64,000 bases of DNA from Hymenobacter sp. BT188 (GTDB lineage Bacteria > Bacteroidota > Bacteroidia > Cytophagales > Hymenobacteraceae). Where the stretch lies: the NCBI RefSeq assembly GCF_014333585.1, contig NZ_JACSCW010000004.1, forward strand, positions 248,001-312,000, in the 5' to 3' direction. The position numbers and the translations under genes were made by a program. The notes below the pieces were generated by a model that saw only the letters and a program-made list of their open reading frames with translations, had not been told where the DNA came from and did not search any database. Positions within the stretch are counted from its first letter, which is position 1; each line of letters opens with the position of its first letter. This document shows, piece after piece, positions 9,364-17,910 of this stretch.

Positions 9364-12300
9364 TTAGAAGTTAACCTGTACGCCACCCGTGAAACTGCGC
9401 ACGTTGGGATAAGAGCTGATGTCGACGCCGCGGCTGTAGAAGCCCGTGCCGGAAATTTCCGGATCGAAGCCTGTGTAGTCAGTGAGGGTGAACACGTTGC
9501 GGCCGGTTATATATACCCGTACACTGCCTAGGCTTGGTACTTTGCTCGTTACCGAAGTAGGTAAGGTGTAGCCCAGCTGTATATTCCGCAACCGGGTGTA
9601 CGCTCCGTCTTCCAGCCAGCGCGTCGTGTTGCGTAGGGAGTTCATAGAAGCGGCCCGCCCTAAGTTGCCGAGGCCGCCGCCCTGCAGCAGGCGCGGCGAA
9701 GTAGTGGATGGATTTTCTGGAGACCAGGGTTCTACGTCGGCGTTGTAGTTGTTCGGGCCGGCGTAGTTTTCAAGATCGACACGAGCTTGATTAAAAATTT
9801 TGTTGCCGCTGACCGAGTTGAAGAACACTGACAGATCAAAGCCTTTGAAGCCAATATTCAAGTTCAGGCCCATTAATAGGTTGGGGATTGACTTACCTGA
9901 ATAAACCGCGTCGCCGTTATTAATTACTCCATCATCATTGGTGTCTTTGTAGCGTACGTCACCAGCCGAAGCATAAGGCTGAATAATGGTGCCAGCAGAG
10001 TTTCTGTAGTTGGCTACTTCATCCGCCGATTGGAAGATGCCATCGAAGGGAATCAGGTAAAACTCACCGAGCGAACGGCCTACCTGCGACCGAGTCAAGA
10101 GTTCGCCACCTTCTAATACTTGGCCTACAACTGGCAACGCAGTAACCTCGTTTTTAACCGTGGTAAGAGTAAAGTCAGCGCCATAAGTGAAGGCACTTTT
10201 ATTCTCGTGGTAGCCTAAAGCCAATTCAAAGCCACGGTTCTCGATATCACCTGCATTCTGGAACAAAGTAGCTCCAAAGTGACCTAAGTAGGTCAACACC
10301 TGCACTGGTGCCAGTGCGTTGCGGGTTTGGGAGATATAATAATCCGTTGAAAGCGTAATGCGGTCGTCCCACGCGCCAAGGTCCAAACCTATGTTTTTCG
10401 TATACCGCTCTTCCCAGCGAATGTCAGGGCTAGGCAGCGCCAACTGCGCTTGACCATTGACGATGTTCTGGCCAGTACCAATTACGTAGTTTACGTTTTG
10501 GCCTACAATAGCCTGAGTTAGATAGCTACCACCGGCAGCACCGGCTACGGCGTCATTGCCATTGGCACCATAGCTGGCACGTAGCTTCAGGTTATTCACC
10601 TGAGGTAAAGTTGTCTTGAAGAATTCTTCTTCACTTATGCGCCAGCCAACAGAGGCGGCACCAAAGTTTCCCCAGCGGTTATCCTCAGTAAAGCGGGAGG
10701 AGCCATCGCGGCGGCCGCTAATGGATAGCAGGTAGCGGTTTTTGTAATCGTAAGTAGCCTGAGCGAAGAAAGAACGTTTGGTGTTCTTGAAAGAGGTGCC
10801 CTGAACAACCCCAACTTTTGGTGCAGCGCTCAACTCGAAGAAATATTGCCCCCCAGCCTGAGTGTAGCCCTGTCCGCCCGCTTGCACATTATGAGCACGG
10901 AGGCTCTGTTCCGAAACACCAACCAGCGCATTCACAGTGTGGTCACCTAGTCGCTTATTGAAGTTCAACGTGTTTTCACCCAGCAGGAACAAGTCATAGC
11001 CTAAAAACTCATTAAGCGACGAGGTGTTGATGCGAGTGTTCTGACGCAGGATACCAGACTGTTGGGCATCAGCATTGCTGTACGTATGGCCGTCCATGGC
11101 CACATTCAGGCGATAGGTAAGAAAATCGAAGAAGGAGTACTCAGCACTAATGTTACCTGCCAGGCGGTTGTCCGATTGCGTGCGATTCAGCAACGCTTGG
11201 GCACCAATTGGGTTTGTAGCAAACGTGTTGAGGCGGGTCGAACCGGTTCCAAATCCTCCTTCATTCGCCGGATCATATACCGGAATGCTGGGCAGCATGG
11301 TGAGCACGTCGATGAATGGCGCGCCGTTTAGCAGCGTGACATCGAGGTGGGTGAGCTGCACGTTCTCCTGTAAGCGTAAACGTCCGCGGGTAAATCCGGA
11401 GTTAAGACGTAAGCTATAGCGTTGGAAGTCAGGGCCTTTTACAATTCCTTCTTGGTGAAAATATTCACCTGAAATCAGGAAGTTGGTAGTGCTTTTCTCC
11501 CCCGATGATCCGCCGGAGAAAGATAGGTTGTAATCCTCGAGTCGGCCCGTTTGGAAAAACTCTTCTTGCCAATCGGTATCGGTATTCGGGTCAAAGGCAC
11601 CACCCGGACCTTTTACAGCGCCAGCTAAGCTGTTTTGGCCGTTATTCAACGGGTCAAGGCCAGCATTCTGATAAGCAATAACGGCGCGGTCGGCCCACTC
11701 ACTGGCGTTAGTCAGGTTATAGGTCTTAGAGATCTGATCTACGCCCATATACCCATTGAAGCTAATGGCAGGTGCGCCAGCTTTACCCTTTTTGGTGGTA
11801 ATCTGCACTACGCCGTTAGCACCCCGAGAACCGTAAACTGCTGTAGAAGAGGCGTCTTTCAGGACAGTGAGCGACTCAATATCATTTGGGTTCAGATCCC
11901 GGATATTATCCGTCCACAACCCGTCGATTACATAGAGTGGTCCACTGCCAGCATTACCTAGGGTACCAATACCGCGAATGTTAACAATCGGGGCAGCACC
12001 TGGTCCGCCCGAGCCGGTTACCTGTACGCCAGGCAGGCGGCCCTGAAGTGCTTGTGTAGCCGTTGCTACAGGTGCTTTATTCGCCTCTTTCACGTCGAGG
12101 CTGCTCACCGAACTACTTACGTTTTGGCGGTCTTCAGTTAGGTAACCTACTACCACTACCTCACTCAGTGCCTTCGCATCGGGGGCCAGCCCAACATTGA
12201 TAGTAGTACGGCCACCAATAGCTATTTCCTGCGGGGTGTAGCCCACATAAGAAATAACGAGCGTGCCGTTGTCGGGGGCGGTAAGCGTAAAGCTGCCATC

Positions 12301-12537
12301 AGCACCCGTTTGAGTGCCGTTGGTGGTACCTTTCACCACTACGTTTACACCAGGCAGGCCTTCACCATTCTCGTCCGTTATCCGGCCACTTATGGTCACG
12401 TCGGGAGTCTGAACGGTTAGTGAGCTAGCTAAATACTCAGAGTAGGATGCTGCCGCTGCCGTGTAGGGCTGAAAGGGCAGGCAGCAAAGTAAGGCCGGTA
12501 TAGCTAACCGACTCATTTTGGGTACAGGCTTTTTCAT
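9364..12537 (-). CDS. SusC/RagA-family TonB-dependent transporter (arabinan locus)
   Basis: Outer-membrane channel that imports oligosaccharides captured by its SusD partner, powered by TonB. I place the start at the ATG 12535-12537 (MKKPVPKMSRLAIPALLCC), giving 1057 residues; an in-frame GTG at 12603 would put the two operators inside the gene. After the signal comes a CarboxypepD_reg-like domain (VTISGRITDENGEGLPGVNV), the motif VVVVGYLTEDRQNVSSSVSS before the plug, ITTKKGKAG, and a 22-strand-type barrel ending GGVQVNF. It heads the arabinan operon. Confidence 0.95.
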   Translation of the reverse strand: MKKPVPKMSRLAIPALLCCLPFQPYTAAAASYSEYLASSLTVQTPDVTISGRITDENGEGLPGVNVVVKGTTNGTQTGADGSFTLTAPDNGTLVISYVGYTPQEIAIGGRTTINVGLAPDAKALSEVVVVGYLTEDRQNVSSSVSSLDVKEANKAPVATATQALQGRLPGVQVTGSGGPGAAPIVNIRGIGTLGNAGSGPLYVIDGLWTDNIRDLNPNDIESLTVLKDASSTAVYGSRGANGVVQITTKKGKAGAPAISFNGYMGVDQISKTYNLTNASEWADRAVIAYQNAGLDPLNNGQNSLAGAVKGPGGAFDPNTDTDWQEEFFQTGRLEDYNLSFSGGSSGEKSTTNFLISGEYFHQEGIVKGPDFQRYSLRLNSGFTRGRLRLQENVQLTHLDVTLLNGAPFIDVLTMLPSIPVYDPANEGGFGTGSTRLNTFATNPIGAQALLNRTQSDNRLAGNISAEYSFFDFLTYRLNVAMDGHTYSNADAQQSGILRQNTRINTSSLNEFLGYDLFLLGENTLNFNKRLGDHTVNALVGVSEQSLRAHNVQAGGQGYTQAGGQYFFELSAAPKVGVVQGTSFKNTKRSFFAQATYDYKNRYLLSISGRRDGSSRFTEDNRWGNFGAASVGWRISEEEFFKTTLPQVNNLKLRASYGANGNDAVAGAAGGSYLTQAIVGQNVNYVIGTGQNIVNGQAQLALPSPDIRWEERYTKNIGLDLGAWDDRITLSTDYYISQTRNALAPVQVLTYLGHFGATLFQNAGDIENRGFELALGYHENKSAFTYGADFTLTTVKNEVTALPVVGQVLEGGELLTRSQVGRSLGEFYLIPFDGIFQSADEVANYRNSAGTIIQPYASAGDVRYKDTNDDGVINNGDAVYSGKSIPNLLMGLNLNIGFKGFDLSVFFNSVSGNKIFNQARVDLENYAGPNNYNADVEPWSPENPSTTSPRLLQGGGLGNLGRAASMNSLRNTTRWLEDGAYTRLRNIQLGYTLPTSVTSKVPSLGSVRVYITGRNVFTLTDYTGFDPEISGTGFYSRGVDISSYPNVRSFTGGVQVNF

Positions 12538-12573
12538 GAAGTAAATTTTGGTGGGGATGGTGAAGTAGAGAAG

Positions 12574-12589
12574 GCACAATCGATTGTGT
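12574..12589. promoter_or_regulatory. LacI-type operator 1 upstream of arabinan SusC
   Basis: GCACAATCGATTGTGT, a 16 bp palindrome centred on CG with only the outermost pair mismatched. It lies 37 bp upstream of the chosen SusC start codon, a position where a bound repressor would block transcription or sit in the leader. It pairs with a second copy 26 bp further upstream. Confidence 0.68.
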
Positions 12590-12599
12590 CGATATTTAT

Positions 12600-12615
12600 T
12601 CACAAACGATTGTGT
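12600..12615. promoter_or_regulatory. LacI-type operator 2 upstream of arabinan SusC
   Basis: TCACAAACGATTGTGT, same architecture as operator 1. The two centres are 26 bp apart, about two and a half helical turns, so two dimers could contact each other only with some twist. The close duplication supports a real control site. Confidence 0.68.
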
Positions 12616-12938
12616 AATGCTTTAAAAAAAATGATTTCTAGGTGCCAGACATCAATAGGCTAAACAAGCCAAACAAACTCGCAGGGACTTAATGAGGGAC
12701 TTCATCAGTGATTCTAGAGTTGTGATGTTGGTCGAAATTCTTGCTAAGAGTACTATAAACTCCAACAAATTGCAAATAAAATCATGCGTACTCAAGAAAA
12801 TCTTCCTTCAAGAAAGTACCTATCTAAATCGATTGAGGTAGCTGCGGTAAGAGTATTCAGGGTCTAAAAGGCCGCTAAGGCAGAAATTTAAGGTTTTCGA
12901 CGGCTATGACTTCCGTTTTTAGCCATTTCCCATGAATT
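12616..12938. other. AT-rich intergenic region between SusC operators and dinB
   Basis: This stretch lies upstream of the arabinan SusC operon and downstream of the DNA polymerase IV gene, both on the minus strand. It is AT-rich with several A runs and holds no plausible coding sequence, tRNA or clear hairpin terminator. The SusC promoter should be here, but no exact TAnnTTTG box is visible on the minus strand. Confidence 0.6.
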
Positions 12939-14051
12939 CTAAAAAATTAGGGCTAATTGCCGACCCGCTACTTCCTCCATATCCAAATTTGACAGCGACA
13001 CCCCCAAAAGACGAACGCCCTGAGACAGAGGTAATAGACCGGCTAGCAACTCTAAGATGATTTGTTCGAGCTTCGCTTTTCCATCGATGGAGGCTAGGGC
13101 TGTGCGGCTGCGAGTTACCTGCTGAAAGTCGGCGTATTTTACCTTCACCGTAACCGTACGACCTCTGGTTTCGGTGCGCTCACAGTAAGCCCAAACAGAT
13201 TCCAGGCAGGGGGCAATTCCTGCTATCAATTCCTTATAGCTACTCAGGTCCTGCTCAAACGTGGTTTCGGAGCCCACGGACTTACGAATCCGGTCGGCCA
13301 CGACGGGTCGGTGGTCTTCGGCCCTAGCAATTGCATAGTAGTAGCTACCCGCTTTGCCAAAGTTCTGCCGCAGGAACGCCTCTGTTTGCTGACGCAAATC
13401 GAGGCCGGTGAAAATGCCCAACTGGTTCATTCGGGCGGCCGTTACGGGCCCGATACCGTGAAATTGCCCTACGGCCAGTTCTCCAACCAACGCCAAGCCC
13501 TGGTGCGGCCGAATAACAAATTGCCCGTTGGGCTTGCGGTAGTCGGAGGCCAGCTTGGCCAGAAACTTATTGTAGGAAATACCCGCCGAGGCCGTTAGCT
13601 GGGTTTCGGCCAGAATTGCCCCCCGGATCTGCTGGGCCACCTGCGTAGCCGACGCAATGTGCTTAAGATTTTGGGTTACATCCAGATACGCCTCATCCAG
13701 CGAAACGGGCTCTATAAGCGGCGTGTATTCGGCAAAAATGGCGCGAATCTGCCGCGAAACGGCCTTATACACATCGAAGCGCGGCTTCACAAAAACCAAT
13801 TCCGGGCATTTGCGCAGTGCCACCGACGACGGCATGGCCGAGCGTACGCCAAACTCGCGCGCTTCATAGCTGGCGGCCGCTACCACGCCGCGCTGCCGCG
13901 AGCCACCAACCGCCACGGGCCGTCCGCGCAGAGCAGGGTTGTCGCGCTGCTCCACGGAAGCGTAAAAGGCGTCCATGTCAAGGTGAATGATTTTGCGATG
14001 TTCTTGCTGGGGCTCCACTGCTTCGTTTCTCTGGCTAATACGAAGATACAT
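12939..14051 (-). CDS. dinB: DNA polymerase IV (Y-family)
   Basis: Error-prone translesion polymerase. I use the ATG at 14051 (MYLRISQRNEAVEPQ), giving 370 residues; an in-frame start at 14102 adds 17 residues of poor character. The palm motifs are intact: IIHLDMDAFYASVEQ with D25 and D27, and VSLDEAYLDVT with D119 and E120. The helix-hairpin-helix thumb segment FHGIGPVTAARMNQLGI and a little-finger domain follow. No beta-clamp motif is obvious in the last residues (RQLALIF may serve). It stands alone and shows no LexA-like box that I can recognise. Confidence 0.95.
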   Translation of the reverse strand: MYLRISQRNEAVEPQQEHRKIIHLDMDAFYASVEQRDNPALRGRPVAVGGSRQRGVVAAASYEAREFGVRSAMPSSVALRKCPELVFVKPRFDVYKAVSRQIRAIFAEYTPLIEPVSLDEAYLDVTQNLKHIASATQVAQQIRGAILAETQLTASAGISYNKFLAKLASDYRKPNGQFVIRPHQGLALVGELAVGQFHGIGPVTAARMNQLGIFTGLDLRQQTEAFLRQNFGKAGSYYYAIARAEDHRPVVADRIRKSVGSETTFEQDLSSYKELIAGIAPCLESVWAYCERTETRGRTVTVKVKYADFQQVTRSRTALASIDGKAKLEQIILELLAGLLPLSQGVRLLGVSLSNLDMEEVAGRQLALIF

Positions 14052-14183
14052 CTGACTACCCAAGGTGACTATACAACAGGACTTACGCACCCATGAAAAC
14101 AAGAGTGGTGAAAGTGTCCGACTGCAACCTTTGCGGCATGTTTGGTATCTAGATACTACTGCTATTCCTTCACTCTCAGGATT

Positions 14184-14408
14184 ATGAAAACAATAGTCTC
14201 AAGCTCTCTATTAATGTTGCTGATGGCCTGCAACTCCGATTCCGACCCAGATCCTATGTGCATTGACCCCACTCGCATTACGTCTGGTGCTTGCACAGCA
14301 AACGTTGACCCTGTCTGTGGCTGCGATGGCAAAACCTATGGCAATAGCTGCGAAGCCGACAGAGCCGGCGTGGTATCGTATACATCAGGCGCTTGCTCAG
14401 GGCGCTAG
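14184..14408 (+). CDS. Small Kazal-type protease-inhibitor lipoprotein
   Basis: The 74-residue protein has a short lipoprotein signal (LLMLLMAC, Cys16) followed by one Kazal domain with six Cys (26, 37, 45, 47, 56, 70) and the hallmark PVCGCDGKTYGNSCEA. Kazal domains inhibit serine proteases; here it would be tethered to the envelope, perhaps guarding against secreted proteases. I chose the ATG at 14184 over the one at 14142 because it gives a proper signal. A terminator follows at 14432-14463, so it is a single-gene unit. Confidence 0.85.
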   Translation: MKTIVSSSLLMLLMACNSDSDPDPMCIDPTRITSGACTANVDPVCGCDGKTYGNSCEADRAGVVSYTSGACSGR

Positions 14409-14431
14409 GTAAGTCAGTGTATTCAAATAAG

Positions 14432-14463
14432 AAGAAAGCTCGACCGTTTGGCCGGGCTTTCTT
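14432..14463 (+). terminator. Rho-independent terminator after the Kazal gene
   Basis: AAGAAAGCtCGaCC and GGcCGgGCTTTCTT pair around a TTT-containing loop. The descending arm ends in CTTTCTTGTG, giving a short U-rich tail. Confidence 0.7.
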
Positions 14464-14680
14464 GTGTTGGTAAGTTAAGCCTTACCAAAAGCACTCAATT
14501 TTTGGAATGATCTGATTATATTAGTCTTAGCTAGCGGAAAGCCGTATGCTAAACCCAGCAGTGGCGCTTGAGGTTATTGTTCCAACAAAAGGAAGCTGTA
14601 TACCGCGCCAAGCATCTGAAAAAGACCCTCAGCACCTGTGGACAGGTATTCAAAGCAAGCGCTACCCTATTTTAAGCTAG

Positions 14681-15352
14681 ATGAAAGATCCCGAAGAGAA
14701 TTCTGAACAAAACGCCGGCGCGGGCCGAGGCTTGTCGCGGCGCGGCTTCCTGAAAGGGGCCGGCATTACGGCGGCGGGGGGCGTGCTCATGACCAGCGGC
14801 ATTGCCGGACTGGCCGAAGCTGAGGCGGCCCCCGCTCCCGACACGGTTGGGCCCGGCCGCACCAGTATCACGCTCAAGATCAACGGCGACAAGAAAAAAG
14901 TCGCTATCGAGCCCCGCCAAACCTTGGCCGAGGTGCTGCGCGCTGAGCTGAATCTGACGGGTACCAAGGTCGTCTGCGACAGGGGCGCGTGCTCGGCTTG
15001 CACTGTGTGGCTGGATAACATGCCCGTCAACTCCTGCATGACCCTGGCCATTGAAGTAGGCAAGCGCGAAATAACGACCATTGAAGGCTTAGCCAAAAAT
15101 GGCAAGCTGCACCCCGTGCAGGAAGCTTTTGTGGCTCACGATGCCAGCATGTGCGGGTTTTGTACGCCGGGCATGGTGATGAGCTGCGCCAGCCTGTTGC
15201 AGCGCAACCCCAAGCCCACGCTCGACGACGTAAAAACGGCCACCAGCGGCAACCTCTGCCGATGTGGTACATACCCCAAAGTATTTGAGGCGACGCTAGC
15301 CGCGGCCGGCATTGCCTACTCCCAAACCCAGGCTCAGGCCGCCAAAGGATAG
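14681..15352 (+). CDS. paoA: Aldehyde oxidoreductase, [2Fe-2S] subunit with Tat signal
   Basis: Electron-transfer subunit of a periplasmic molybdenum aldehyde oxidoreductase of the xanthine oxidase family (PaoABC/YagTSR type). The 223-residue protein starts with a twin-arginine signal (SRRGFLKG at 19-26 and a hydrophobic stretch), then a ferredoxin-like [2Fe-2S] domain with C99, C104, C107, C119 and a second four-helix [2Fe-2S] domain with C158, C161, C193, C195 (CGFCTPGM and CRCGTYPK). The molybdenum subunit follows after 3 bp. Folded export through Tat would carry the assembled complex to the periplasm. Confidence 0.92.
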   Translation: MKDPEENSEQNAGAGRGLSRRGFLKGAGITAAGGVLMTSGIAGLAEAEAAPAPDTVGPGRTSITLKINGDKKKVAIEPRQTLAEVLRAELNLTGTKVVCDRGACSACTVWLDNMPVNSCMTLAIEVGKREITTIEGLAKNGKLHPVQEAFVAHDASMCGFCTPGMVMSCASLLQRNPKPTLDDVKTATSGNLCRCGTYPKVFEATLAAAGIAYSQTQAQAAKG

Positions 15353-15355
15353 ATT

Positions 15356-17854
15356 ATGGCCAGCTACCGTAAACTCAAAAAGTCGGCGAAGAAGGAGGGC
15401 AAGTTTGCCGCCCTCGCCGCCGCGCTGGCAGCCCCGGCCATCGGTTCGGCCGCGCCGGCTGCTACCCAGTCGCTGACAATGCCGGTGGGCATTCCGGGTG
15501 TGAATCTGAAGACCATTACCCGCGAAGTATCCGCCGATGAGCCGCCCGTGCTGGCGATAAATGACAAGCTGAATGTGCTGGGTAAGCGTACCCGCCGGCT
15601 TGATGCGCATTTGAAAGTCACCGGTCAGGCCAAGTATACCTACGATATCAACCTGCCGGGCATGCTGTACGGCCGCATGTACCGCTCGCCGCATCCGCAC
15701 GCCAACGTGAAGAGCGTGGATACCAGTGCCACCGAGCGCTACCCTGGCGTAAAGGCGGTGTATATTATTGAAACCGTGATGGGCTCAGCCATTGAGCGCG
15801 ACCCCAACCACAAAAACCCCAAAGTGCAGTCTACGGGGGGCAAATTTCCGAAAGTACGCTACGCTGGGCAGCCCATTGCGGCCGTAGCCGCTACCTCCCA
15901 GCAAGCCGCCGATGAAGCTGCCCGCCTGATTAAGGTAGAATACGAGTTGCTGCCTTTCGTAACTGACCTGGATGATGCCCGCAAACCCGATGCGCCGCTG
16001 GTGTACGGCGGCAAGCAGGTAAGCATGGAGGAAAGTGGCGGTGGTGGCGGCGCGGCCGGGGGCTTGCCCCAGAAAGGCAACGTGCGCGGCCCGAGTACCA
16101 AAAGTATGTTTGGCGGCTCGCGCGGCAACGTTGAAAAAGGCTTCAAGGAAGCCGAAATCATCGTGGAGGGCGAGTTCAGAACCCAGGTACAAACCCACGC
16201 TCCGCTCGAAACGCACGGCATGGTAGCCGACTACCGCCCCGACGGCCTGACCGTTTACCTTTCCACTCAGGATACGGCCGGCGCCCGCAGCGAAATGGCC
16301 GAGCTATTTAAGCTGCCCAAAACGCAGGTGCGTGTGATTACCGAGTTTATGGGGGGCGGATTTGGAGCCAAATACGGCGCCGGTAACTACGGCGTGGCCG
16401 CCACGCATTTGTCGAAAAAAACAGGCGTGCCCGTGCGCATTATGCTCGATAGAAGGGAAGAGCACGTGGCAGTCGGCAATCGGCCCAACTCAGTGCAAAA
16501 TCTTCGCATTGGGGCTAAAAAAGATGGTACGCTCACGGCCATGCAACTCACTAGCTATGGCACGGCCGGCGTAGGTTTGGGGGCGGGCGTTGGCTGGATT
16601 GCCGAGACCATGTACCTCACTAACCCCAACTTCAAGGGCGAACAATACGACGTACTTACCAATGCCGGACCCGGCGCGGCCTTCCGCGCGCCCGGCGCGC
16701 CGCAGGGGGCATTTGCCCTGGAGCAGCTCATTGATGAACTGGCCGAAAAGGTGGGTGTTGATGCCTTAACCCTGCGCGACAAAATAGATAAGAGCGAAAT
16801 GCGCCGCGAGCAGCGCCGCGTGGGCGCTGAGCGTTTTGGGTGGAGTAAGCGCCAAGCCCCCGGCTCCTCGCCCGGCGTGGTGAAGCGCGGCGTGGGCGCG
16901 GCCCAGTCGGAGTGGGGGCGCTTTATTGACATGGACTCCTCCTGCGAGGTGCGCTTGCACCAGGATGGCTCCGTGGAGATTATGTCGAGCGTGCAGGATT
17001 TGGGTACGGGCATCCGCACGGTGCTGGCCCAGGTGGTAGCCGAAGAGTTAGGCCTGCAACCCACCGACGTAACCGTGCGCATAGGCGACACAAATTATCC
17101 GCCCGGCCCTGGCTCGGGCGGAAGCAAAACAACGGGCTCCATTACGCCGCCGGCCCGCACCGCTGCTTACAAAGTTGGTCAGCAGCTTTTGGCCGCTGTG
17201 GCACCCAGTATGGGTGTGGCAGCCAGTGAACTGGCTTTTGTGGGGGGCAAAATTGTGGTGAAAGGCAATGCCAATAAAAGCATCAGCTTCCGCGAAGCAG
17301 CCCAGAAACTGCCAACCCAGCAGGTTTCGGCCACCGAAAAGCGCAAGGATGACTATGGCGGCTTCTTCCGGCCGGGCGTCTCCTTTGGGCAATCGGGTGG
17401 AATTCAGTTTGTGGAAGTGAGCGTGGATACCGAGACTGGCTACGTGAAAGTGGAGCGGGTAGTGGGCGCTCACGACTGCGGCCGACCTATCAATCCACTG
17501 GCGTTGGAAAGCCAGATCAACGGCGGAATTTTGCAGGGCATCAGCTGGGCCCTGTACGAAAACCGCTACCTCGACCGCAACTACGGCCACATGATGAACG
17601 CCAACCTCGACCAGTATAAAATACTAGGCTCACGCGAGGTGCCGCAAATCGACATCATCATGGTGGAGGAATACACCGCTACCAGCTCGACCGATGCGAT
17701 GGGCATTGCCGAATCGGCGAACGTAGCTACTGCTGCGGCCGTGGCCAATGCCGTTTACAATGCCATTGGGGTGCGTATTTATGAGTTGCCCATTACGCCC
17801 GAGCGAGTCCTGAATGCGCTGGCCAAATCCAAACAAAAATTAGGTAAAGTATAG
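15356..17854 (+). CDS. paoC: Aldehyde oxidoreductase, molybdenum-binding subunit
   Basis: Catalytic subunit carrying the molybdopterin cytosine dinucleotide cofactor. The 832-residue protein shows the family motifs GGGFGAKYG, FRAPGAPQG and the C-terminal GIAESANVA with E786, the expected active-site base. It is about 100 residues longer than E. coli PaoC (732 from memory): there is a Lys/Ala-rich N-terminal extension of some 50 residues and a Gly-rich insertion around 227-250 (EESGGGGGAAGGLPQKGN). It lacks its own Tat motif and probably rides with PaoA. The gene order A-C-B differs from the A-B-C of E. coli. Confidence 0.92.
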   Translation: MASYRKLKKSAKKEGKFAALAAALAAPAIGSAAPAATQSLTMPVGIPGVNLKTITREVSADEPPVLAINDKLNVLGKRTRRLDAHLKVTGQAKYTYDINLPGMLYGRMYRSPHPHANVKSVDTSATERYPGVKAVYIIETVMGSAIERDPNHKNPKVQSTGGKFPKVRYAGQPIAAVAATSQQAADEAARLIKVEYELLPFVTDLDDARKPDAPLVYGGKQVSMEESGGGGGAAGGLPQKGNVRGPSTKSMFGGSRGNVEKGFKEAEIIVEGEFRTQVQTHAPLETHGMVADYRPDGLTVYLSTQDTAGARSEMAELFKLPKTQVRVITEFMGGGFGAKYGAGNYGVAATHLSKKTGVPVRIMLDRREEHVAVGNRPNSVQNLRIGAKKDGTLTAMQLTSYGTAGVGLGAGVGWIAETMYLTNPNFKGEQYDVLTNAGPGAAFRAPGAPQGAFALEQLIDELAEKVGVDALTLRDKIDKSEMRREQRRVGAERFGWSKRQAPGSSPGVVKRGVGAAQSEWGRFIDMDSSCEVRLHQDGSVEIMSSVQDLGTGIRTVLAQVVAEELGLQPTDVTVRIGDTNYPPGPGSGGSKTTGSITPPARTAAYKVGQQLLAAVAPSMGVAASELAFVGGKIVVKGNANKSISFREAAQKLPTQQVSATEKRKDDYGGFFRPGVSFGQSGGIQFVEVSVDTETGYVKVERVVGAHDCGRPINPLALESQINGGILQGISWALYENRYLDRNYGHMMNANLDQYKILGSREVPQIDIIMVEEYTATSSTDAMGIAESANVATAAAVANAVYNAIGVRIYELPITPERVLNALAKSKQKLGKV

Positions 17855-17910
17855 CTCAGGTCAGTCAAACGCCTGCTTCGCAAATACTTCCTATATAACG
17901 ACATAGCACG

